In this document: one piece after another, positions 8,573-15,080 of the stretch
Layout: each line of letters begins with the position of its first letter
Numbering within the stretch: position 1 is the first letter of the stretch
Source: an uncultured Lachnospiraceae bacterium
GTDB lineage: Bacteria > Bacillota > Clostridia > Lachnospirales > Lachnospiraceae
Direction: 5' to 3'
Length of the DNA: 64,000 nt
Assembly: GCA_947626415.1 (NCBI GenBank)
Contig: CANQSA010000006.1
Location: forward strand, 62,001 to 126,000
Notes under the pieces: generated by a model
Database searches by the model: none
Told to the model about the DNA's origin: nothing
The model's input: the letters and a program-made list of their open reading frames with translations, nothing else
Made by a program: the position numbers and the translations under genes

Positions 8573-9985
8573 TTGAAGTTATCAACAGAAAAAATATTTC
8601 ATGTAAAGGAAGCCGGTTCTACAGTGAAAACGGAAGTTCTGGCAGGAGTTACAACCTTTATGACCATGGCATATATCCTTATGGTCAACTCCGAAATGTT
8701 TGCGGAGCTGCCAGGGGGGGTGTCATATAACGCGATTTATATTGCGACTGCAATTTCCGCCTGTATCGGGACGGTACTGATCGGGCTTCTGGCGAATCTG
8801 CCGCTGGCGCAGGCCTCCGCTATGGGCTCCAATGCCTTCTTTGTCTATACGGTGTGTTTCGGCTTTGGGTTAAGCTATGCCAACGCCCTGCTGCTCGTTT
8901 TGCTTGACGGGATCCTGTTCATACTGCTTACGGTGACAGGGCTGCGAAAGAAAATATTTGAGGCGATCCCGACCTCGGTAAGGGTGACGATTCCCGCAGG
9001 AGTCGGGCTGTTCCTTGCCTTTATCGGTCTTGTGGATTCCGGAATCGTGGTGTCAGATCCCGCCACATATGTCAGCCTTGCCTCCTTCAACCTTCTTTCC
9101 GGAAATGTGGCGTGGAAGGATATCATGCCGATGCTTGTCACAATTTTCGCTTTAATTGCGATTGCGGTTCTGACATGCAGGCGGGTAAGGGGCGCTGTGC
9201 TCTGGGGCATACTTGGGGGAACGGCGCTGTACTATCTTCTCGGTTTTACGGTTCCCGGATTCTATGAGGGTTTTGCGGATAATCTGAATTTTAACCCGTT
9301 CGCGGCATTTGGAGACTTTGGCACACAGGCGTTTGGCAGGGTTTTTACGGAAGGCTTTGATTTTTCGTCATATCTGGCAGATCACAGCGGAATGGAGCTT
9401 GCCGTATTGATTGCGACGACTTCGCTTGCGTTCTGTCTGGTGGATATGTTTGATACGATCGGCACCCTGTATGGAGCCTGCGCAAGGGGAAATCTTCTGA
9501 CCGAAAAAGGGGAAGTGCCCAACATGGATAAAGCGATGCTTGCGGACGCCATAGCCACCACATGCGGCGCAGTCTGCGGCACATCCACGGTAAGCTCTTA
9601 TGTGGAGGCTTCCACAGGCATTGCAGAGGGCGGTAGGACAGGTATGTCCGCCATGGTAACAGGAGCGCTGTTTTTTGTCAGCATGTTTTTAAGCCCGATT
9701 GCCATACTTGTGCCGGGATGTGCGACATCGGCGGCGCTCATCTATGTGGGAATTATGATGATGAACTGCGCCAGAAATATAGACTGGCTGAAAACAGAAG
9801 AGGCGGTTCCGGCATTTTTAACTTTGGCGATTATGCCTATGACCTACAATATTTCTTACGGCATTGCTTTCGGCGTGATTTCTTATGTGCTTATCAGCGT
9901 ATTTACCGGAAAGGCAAGGGAAATAAAAGCAGGGACATGGGTAATCGCGGTGCTCTTTACCGTCATGTTCTTTGTGACGCATTAA
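8573..9985 (+). CDS. NCS2-family purine permease (AzgA/PbuG-like)
   Basis: About 470 aa. It has the hallmark of the COG2252 guanine/hypoxanthine permeases: VLAGVTTFMTMAYILMVN near the N-terminus, then ~12-14 hydrophobic segments, QASAMGSNAFF, and later CGTSTVSSYVEASTGIAEGGRTG. I place the start at TTG 8573 because GAGAGGTG lies six bases upstream. The in-frame GTG at 8564 sits inside that ribosome binding site, so it is a poor start. Likely role: proton-coupled uptake of guanine, hypoxanthine or adenine. The next gene encodes a secreted 5'-nucleotidase-like protein; together they suggest extracellular nucleotide breakdown and purine salvage. Confidence 0.88.
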   Translation: MKLSTEKIFHVKEAGSTVKTEVLAGVTTFMTMAYILMVNSEMFAELPGGVSYNAIYIATAISACIGTVLIGLLANLPLAQASAMGSNAFFVYTVCFGFGLSYANALLLVLLDGILFILLTVTGLRKKIFEAIPTSVRVTIPAGVGLFLAFIGLVDSGIVVSDPATYVSLASFNLLSGNVAWKDIMPMLVTIFALIAIAVLTCRRVRGAVLWGILGGTALYYLLGFTVPGFYEGFADNLNFNPFAAFGDFGTQAFGRVFTEGFDFSSYLADHSGMELAVLIATTSLAFCLVDMFDTIGTLYGACARGNLLTEKGEVPNMDKAMLADAIATTCGAVCGTSTVSSYVEASTGIAEGGRTGMSAMVTGALFFVSMFLSPIAILVPGCATSAALIYVGIMMMNCARNIDWLKTEEAVPAFLTLAIMPMTYNISYGIAFGVISYVLISVFTGKAREIKAGTWVIAVLFTVMFFVTH

Positions 9986-10019
9986 GAGCTGGCATAAATT
10001 GTTTGCAAGGAGGAAAAAA

Positions 10020-11714
10020 ATGAATTTTAAAAGCATTAAGAAAAAGCGGCATTGTTTTCTGGCAGGTATATTTGCGCTTGTGCTGATCTTGAGCGGGTGC
10101 AATGATTCAGAGGAAACGGAAGAAAAGGAAAAAGCGGATGACATCATCATTTTATATACGAATGATGTGAATTGTGCCGTGGATGATGAGATCGGCTACG
10201 CCGGACTTGTGGCATACAAACAGTGGTGTGAGAAAAGAACCCCCTATGTCACGCTGGCAGACTGCGGAAATGCCCTGCAGGGAGACGTGATCGGAACGGT
10301 TTCCAAAGGGGAATATCCGGCGGAGCTTATGAACCGTGCGGGATATGACTTCGCAGTACTTGGAAACCATGAGTTTGATTATGGGATGGAGCAGATTGAC
10401 CGGCTTATGGAGATGAGCGGCGCCCAGTATCTTGGCTGCAATATTCGCTATACAGGGAAGGAGGATGTGGCATTCCTTTCCCGGCTTCTGCCGTACAAGA
10501 TCGTATCCTATGGGGATGTGAAAGTTGCCTTTATCGGGGTGTTAACGCCGGAGAGCATCATAACATCCGTTCCGACATACTTTTGTGATGAGAACGGAAA
10601 TTATGTATACGATTTCTGCGGGAAAAGCGGGGAAGAATTATACAAATGCGTGCAGGAAAATGCAGACGCCTGCGTGAAGGCCGGCGCGGATTATGTCGTG
10701 GTTCTTGCGCATCTTGGGACAGATGAGGAATCTTCGCCGTTTACATCCCCTGAACTGATTGCAAATACAAGGGGGATCGACGCCGTGCTGGATGGCCATT
10801 CCCACAGCGAAATACCCTGTGATATTGTAAAAAATGCGGATGGGGAGAATGTACTTTTGTCTTCCACAGGCACGGGGCTTTGCAATATCGGCTGCCTTAC
10901 CATCACCGCGAATGGGAATCTCCAGACAGGGCTGATCGGGGCATATCCGGAGAAAGACAGCGAAATGGCAGGCAGCATAGAAAGTATGGAAGAAAAGTTT
11001 GAAGCCGAGATGTCAAAAAGCATCGCTGTATCAGAGGTAGCGCTTACAACAGCTTCTGATTCCGGTATGCGTCTGATCAGAAACAGAGAGACCAATCTGG
11101 GGGATTTCTGTGCGGACGCATATCGGGCTGAATCAGGAGCGGATATCGCACTTGTGAATGGCGGAGGCATCCGGGCAGATATTTCCGATGGAGAGATTAC
11201 TTATGGGGATATCTTGAGAGTGCATCCCTACGGAAATACGCTCTGCGTGGCAAAAGCCACAGGGCAGGAAATCCTGGATGCCCTGGAGATGGCGAGCCGC
11301 TCCTGTCTGCCCGATGCGGACGACGGAGAAAATGCAGTGGGTGAAAACGGAGGCTTTTTGCAGGTGTCGGGCCTTAAATATGTGATCGACACTTCTGTGG
11401 AATCCACGGTGGAGACGGATGAACAGGGAAATTTCCTCTCCTGTGGGGCCAACCGGAGAGTAAAGGATGTCATGGTTCTGAAAGAGGATGGCAGCTATAC
11501 GGAGCTTGTGCCGGATGAAGTATATACAGTAGCATCCCACAATTACCTGATTAAGGAAGGCGGGGACGGACTGAATATGTTTATGGACAATGAGCTGACA
11601 ATCAATGAAGGAATGCTGGATTATGAGATACTTATGACGTATCTTACGGATGAACTTAACGGAACGGTGGGAGATGAATATGCTCTGCCGCAGGAACGGA
11701 TAGAGATCAGATAA
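10020..11714 (+). CDS. 5'-nucleotidase / 2',3'-cyclic phosphodiesterase family lipoprotein
   Basis: 564 aa, started at ATG 10020 behind AAGGAGG. Lipobox LSGC. The N-terminal metallophosphatase domain contains VLGNHEFDYG, AHLGTDE and DGHSHSE; the C-terminal nucleotide-binding domain contains RNRETNLGDFCADAYR, NGGGIRADI, VHPYGNT and EGGDGLNMF. Two positions that are metal ligands in this family are changed as I read the motifs: TNDVN instead of TND.H at the first strand (AAT for His), and DCGN instead of DCGD in the next motif (AAT for Asp). This may lower or change activity. It follows the purine permease by 34 bp, fitting extracellular nucleotide salvage. Confidence 0.85.
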   Translation: MNFKSIKKKRHCFLAGIFALVLILSGCNDSEETEEKEKADDIIILYTNDVNCAVDDEIGYAGLVAYKQWCEKRTPYVTLADCGNALQGDVIGTVSKGEYPAELMNRAGYDFAVLGNHEFDYGMEQIDRLMEMSGAQYLGCNIRYTGKEDVAFLSRLLPYKIVSYGDVKVAFIGVLTPESIITSVPTYFCDENGNYVYDFCGKSGEELYKCVQENADACVKAGADYVVVLAHLGTDEESSPFTSPELIANTRGIDAVLDGHSHSEIPCDIVKNADGENVLLSSTGTGLCNIGCLTITANGNLQTGLIGAYPEKDSEMAGSIESMEEKFEAEMSKSIAVSEVALTTASDSGMRLIRNRETNLGDFCADAYRAESGADIALVNGGGIRADISDGEITYGDILRVHPYGNTLCVAKATGQEILDALEMASRSCLPDADDGENAVGENGGFLQVSGLKYVIDTSVESTVETDEQGNFLSCGANRRVKDVMVLKEDGSYTELVPDEVYTVASHNYLIKEGGDGLNMFMDNELTINEGMLDYEILMTYLTDELNGTVGDEYALPQERIEIR

Positions 11715-11730
11715 TGACATTATAAATTTT

Positions 11731-11772
11731 ACGGCGGCTTGCTCGTTTCATCTACGAATACAAAGCCGCCGT
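11731..11772 (+). terminator. Inverted repeat after the nucleotidase gene, possible terminator
   Basis: ACGGCGGCTT (11731-11740) pairs perfectly with AAGCCGCCGT (11763-11772) around a 22-nt loop, 17 bp after the stop codon. The tail TTGTATG is only weakly T-rich, so termination may be inefficient or bidirectional. Confidence 0.55.
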
Positions 11773-11809
11773 TTGTATGATGATTGCATTAATTTCTGAG
11801 CAAAATGCA

Positions 11810-11838
11810 TTGACACAGAGTATAACATTAGGTATAAT
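11810..11838 (+). promoter_or_regulatory. Consensus sigma-A promoter of the XRE-DUF3990 operon
   Basis: TTGACA (11810-11815) and TATAAT (11833-11838) match the consensus exactly, with the optimal 17-bp spacing. The ATG used is at 11876, behind AGAGGTGG. The -10 box lies inside a perfect inverted repeat (11821-11860) that could serve as an operator. Confidence 0.88.
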
Positions 11839-11860
11839 ATTAAATAGGAATAATGTTATA
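11821..11860. promoter_or_regulatory. Perfect inverted repeat overlapping the -10 box: candidate operator
   Basis: TATAACATTA at 11821-11830 is the exact reverse complement of TAATGTTATA at 11851-11860, with 20 bp between. The arms lie two DNA turns apart on either side of the TATAAT box. The first gene encodes an XRE-type DNA-binding domain, so repression of its own promoter is the natural inference. Confidence 0.7.
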
Positions 11861-11875
11861 TTTAGAGGTGGCATT

Positions 11876-12754
11876 ATGCGGAAGCTTATAAAACAGATAA
11901 GAGCATATTTGAATATGAGTCAGACCGAGTTCGCCGAACGACTTAATGTTACCTTCCAAACCGTGAATCGTTGGGAGAACGGTCGTGCTGTGCCCAACAA
12001 ATTGGCACAATCAAAGATGTTTGATTTATGCAAGGAAAAGCATGTCCCTGTTTATGATATGACTCTGAAAAGGATTGCAGAGGAATCGGATGCCATTCAG
12101 TTGGATGCGGGCAGAGTGCTTCTTTATCACGGCTCAAAATCGGGTATTAATGGCCCTATTGAGCCCAAGAGCCGAAAACAATGTGACTTTGGCAAAGGCT
12201 TCTATATGGGAACCGATCCCGGTCAGGCACTTACGTTGATCTGCGACTATGATAAGTCTAAGTTTTACATTGTTTCTGTAAGTGTGGATGCGCTCGCTCA
12301 GATTGAAGTTCCCGCTGATATTGACTGGGCAATGCTTGTCGCATACCACAGAGGAAAAATGGAAAAAATAAGCGGTACGCCTTTCTGCAACAAGTATCGT
12401 GATATGACATTAAACAAGGATCTGATTATCGGAAGCATTGCGAACGACCGCATGTTTTTCGTTATCGATAACTTTTTTGTCGGCAATGTGACCGATATGG
12501 CGCTTATCAAGAGTCTTTCCGCCCTTCAGCTTGGTAAGCAGTATGTGACTGTTTCACAAAAGGGCTGTGATGCTGTTCATATTGAAACAGAGGTTGCGCT
12601 TTCTTATCTTGAAAGACTGTTTATGAAAGAAGTAGCCGAAGAAAACCGGACGAGAGGAATTTCCCTTGCCAACGATATTTGCAAGAACTATCGTCGTGAG
12701 GGTATGTTCTTTGATGAAATACTCGACGAGGCTAAGAGCGGAGGAAAACAATGA
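11876..12754 (+). CDS. XRE-type helix-turn-helix protein fused to DUF3990 (ADP-ribosyltransferase-like)
   Basis: 292 aa from ATG 11876. An in-frame ATG at 11777 lies upstream of the promoter, so it is not used. Residues 1-60 form a Cro/CI-type HTH (MSQTEFAERLNVTFQTVNRWENGRA region). The rest matches DUF3990, with LYHGS (His85) and FGKGFYMGT (Tyr110). The H...Y pair recalls the PARP-like H-Y-E family of ADP-ribosyltransferases; I could not place the third residue. DUF3990 is placed by domain databases in the ADP-ribosyl clan, as far as I recall. Its stop overlaps the next start (ATGA, 12751), so translation is coupled. Likely an autoregulated toxin-like or regulatory enzyme; activity is inferred. 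Confidence 0.8.
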   Translation: MRKLIKQIRAYLNMSQTEFAERLNVTFQTVNRWENGRAVPNKLAQSKMFDLCKEKHVPVYDMTLKRIAEESDAIQLDAGRVLLYHGSKSGINGPIEPKSRKQCDFGKGFYMGTDPGQALTLICDYDKSKFYIVSVSVDALAQIEVPADIDWAMLVAYHRGKMEKISGTPFCNKYRDMTLNKDLIIGSIANDRMFFVIDNFFVGNVTDMALIKSLSALQLGKQYVTVSQKGCDAVHIETEVALSYLERLFMKEVAEENRTRGISLANDICKNYRREGMFFDEILDEAKSGGKQ

Positions 12755-13170
12755 ATGAGCTTCAGCTAAAGCTTTGTGATATTCAGGGCAGATTATTTGA
12801 ATTATCTGCCGAGAAGAAATATGACAGCGCCGCTTTTATCAAGGCGTTTATGACGTCCGATACCGCAAAGGAGCTTGATTCAACATATAACCGTATGCAG
12901 TGGGCGGGAGAAGAATACTTGCTTGAGGAAGTCGCTTCTGCTGCGGGCGAATTGCTTACAAGAAACGGAGAGGTATTTTCTGCGGATGTGCTGTACTGGA
13001 TCGGCTATATCTACCGTTATTGGCACTATTACAACGGTGAGGACAGCGCAAAAATTTATAAACAAGCTCCCGTCCAAACAATGAAACGGAATTATATGAT
13101 GTTTCACACGATGGATCCTGAACTTGCCATAGAGGATTTGAAAGAAATCCATAATCAGAAAAGTAATTGA
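12751..13170 (+). CDS. Hypothetical protein, 139 aa, middle gene of the DUF3990-Fic operon
   Basis: I do not recognise a named family with confidence. It is a helical protein with a conserved-looking core (MQWAGEEYLLEE, VLYWIGYIYRYWHYY, then MMFHTMDPELAIEDL near the end). No signal peptide or membrane segment is present. The start overlaps the stop of the XRE-DUF3990 gene by four bases, and the Fic gene starts 16 bp after its end. That tight coupling suggests all three products are needed in proportion, for example as antitoxin, adaptor or substrate. Its role as an antitoxin is only a guess from gene order. Confidence 0.7.
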   Translation: MNELQLKLCDIQGRLFELSAEKKYDSAAFIKAFMTSDTAKELDSTYNRMQWAGEEYLLEEVASAAGELLTRNGEVFSADVLYWIGYIYRYWHYYNGEDSAKIYKQAPVQTMKRNYMMFHTMDPELAIEDLKEIHNQKSN

Positions 13171-13186
13171 TTTCGGAGGTGCAGAT

Positions 13187-13792
13187 ATGGCACTTGAAAA
13201 TAAATTAGGGCTTACAAATTCTGCCGACCTTGCCCGTGAAGAAGAGCGCATCAGCAAGAAAAAGGCTGTGGAATTATTTGAAAACGGTGTACTTGATTCT
13301 CTCCCGGCGGGTAAATTCTCCACCTTGCAGACAATCCACAAGTTCCTATTTGAAGATATTTACGACTTCTCCGGTAAGCTTCGCACGGTGAATATGGCAA
13401 AGGGCAATTTCCGCTTTGCGCCTTTAATGTACTTGCAGGCGGCGCTTGATAACATTGATAAAATGCCGCAGTCAACCTTTGACGAGATTGTGGAAAAGTA
13501 CGTTGAGATGAACATTGCCCATCCTTTTCGGGAAGGTAACGGCCGCAGCACCCGCATTTGGCTTGACCATATTTTGAAAAATGAAATCGGCAAGGTTGTC
13601 GACTGGAGCAAGGTTGATAAAGAAGATTACCTGCTCGCAATGGAACGCAGCCCGATTAAAGATGTGGAAATCAAAGTGTTGCTAAAGGGTGCGCTTACAG
13701 ACGAAATAAACAGCCGTGAGGTCTATATGAAAGGCATCGATCACAGCTACTACTATGAGGGTTATACAACCTTTAAGACGGAAGAATTGTAA
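13187..13792 (+). CDS. Fic family protein, compact class III-like with C-terminal inhibitory motif
   Basis: 201 aa. The Fic core holds FEDIYDFSGKLRTV and the catalytic loop HPFREGNGRSTR at 112-123, with His112 as the expected base. Near the C-terminus SYYYEG (187-192) fits the (S/T)xxxE(G/N) inhibitory helix, which in class III Fic proteins such as the Neisseria enzyme follows the Fic core and blocks productive ATP binding. Size also fits class III. A strong CGGAGGTG ribosome binding site precedes the ATG. It is the last gene of the operon beginning at 11876, so a nucleotide-transfer enzyme and an ADP-ribosyltransferase-like protein are co-expressed. Target unknown. Confidence 0.88.
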   Translation: MALENKLGLTNSADLAREEERISKKKAVELFENGVLDSLPAGKFSTLQTIHKFLFEDIYDFSGKLRTVNMAKGNFRFAPLMYLQAALDNIDKMPQSTFDEIVEKYVEMNIAHPFREGNGRSTRIWLDHILKNEIGKVVDWSKVDKEDYLLAMERSPIKDVEIKVLLKGALTDEINSREVYMKGIDHSYYYEGYTTFKTEEL

Positions 13793-13849
13793 TTTTCTAT
13801 TTAATGTAAAAGCCAAGCTGAGCAATGCAAACTTATAAAAGAGGTAATT

Positions 13850-14311
13850 ATGACCTACGAGGAAAAAATTCAAAAAGCAGAAGAAAAGGAAATTTTTGTA
13901 TTGTATGATAAAAAGAAACTAAATAAAGACAATATTGTTGGCATTTATAAGTTTTTCAAAATCAAAGATGCTGAAAAACATTGTTTTTACATTGGAAAAT
14001 CCACAAGTATAGCCTCAAGATTGTTTGGGTCAAGCCAAGGTCACATCTATATGTTTTTAAAAAATGATTATTCAAAATTGGTACCATCAAAGATAGCGGA
14101 ATATTTAGACGATGGTTATAAAATTCAAGTTGAAATAGAAGAAATAGATTATAGAGACATTTCTTTTTCAAAAGCAGCACATAGATTAGCGTTGGCGGAA
14201 CTTAAACAAATTGTTGACTATCAAAATATAGGACAATGCGAGTTTCAAAAGCCAGAGGGTGCAAACACGTATCAAGAAAAATTTTGGGAAGAGAATTACA
14301 AAATAAAATGA
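13850..14311 (+). CDS. GIY-YIG nuclease domain protein
   Basis: 153 aa. GIYKFF at ~31-36 and FYIGKSTSIASRLFG at ~47-61 give the GIY and YIG halves of the motif; the following Arg and a later Glu (AELKQI, ~122) fit the catalytic residues of the fold. Such small enzymes cut DNA and occur as homing endonucleases, repair enzymes or defence effectors. The gene is distinctly AT-rich compared with the upstream operon and has its own AGAGG ribosome binding site. It lies directly ahead of a decayed fic gene and the type III restriction operon, consistent with a defence-island cargo gene. Biological role unknown. Confidence 0.75.
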   Translation: MTYEEKIQKAEEKEIFVLYDKKKLNKDNIVGIYKFFKIKDAEKHCFYIGKSTSIASRLFGSSQGHIYMFLKNDYSKLVPSKIAEYLDDGYKIQVEIEEIDYRDISFSKAAHRLALAELKQIVDYQNIGQCEFQKPEGANTYQEKFWEENYKIK

Positions 14312-14320
14312 GGTGCAAAT

Positions 14321-15057
14321 ATGCCAGACAAGAATTGGCAATTTGAACTTGAAGAATATATCAGACAGGGCGAGCCTGAAAGAACCGAAAAAAAACGAAG
14401 CTTGTCAAACTGCTATCGGTTTGCAGGCGGTTGACGGACTGAAAACCTCTGATTAGTTGCTGGATACTGCAAAGGATCACATCGAGGGTAAAATAACCAT
14501 CGATAAAGCACAGAAGCGTATTTATCGCAGATTGTTCGAGGGCGTATTCGACCACGCTGGACAAATCCGAAAATACAACATTTCCAAAAAGGAATGGATA
14601 CTGAACGGCGAATCGGTTATCTACGCCGATTTCAACAGCATAAAAGATACCTTGAATTATCCGTAACGCACTAGTTCGTGCAAACTACAACGATTTACAA
14701 AAAGGTATTCATTCCACCGCAAAATTTTTGGAATTGTTTTTCGCAAATCTTCTGCTCGGTACAAACTACGAATCAAAGAATCGCTATATGCACGTTGATT
14801 TTGTGGATGAAAACGCTTCCCAAAGTGCCAAAAGTGAAACGCCAAAGTGCCAAATTGACACTTTGAAGTGTACTTTAGAAGAAGTGGCGGTATTAGATTT
14901 AATAAAAAAGAACCCGTCTATTAAGTAAGCTGAACTTGCAGAACAAACAGGAAAATCTGTCAGAAGCATAAAGCGCATTATAGACTCTCTAAAAGAGAAA
15001 CAATATATCCGTAGAGTAGACGGCAAACACTACGGAAAATGGGAAGTTTTGGTTTAA
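14321..15057 (+). pseudogene. Decayed Fic family gene with C-terminal winged helix
   Basis: Conceptual translation shows pieces of one Fic protein in different frames: an N-terminal WQFELEEYIRQGEPER from ATG 14321; a segment FEGVFDHAGQIRKYNI (~14539 on, another frame) ending at a stop near 14666; then RANYNDLQKGIHSTAKFLE and ELFFANLLLG; and finally a wHTH (AELAEQTGKSVRSIKRII) interrupted by an in-frame TAA near 14928, ending at 15057. The central catalytic HPF...GNGR loop is missing altogether, so the gene is dead. Frameshifts, internal stops and a deletion are all present. It is the third fic-type locus in 15 kb. Confidence 0.8.
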
Positions 15058-15080
15058 ACATTGATTCTTGGAGGAACAAT

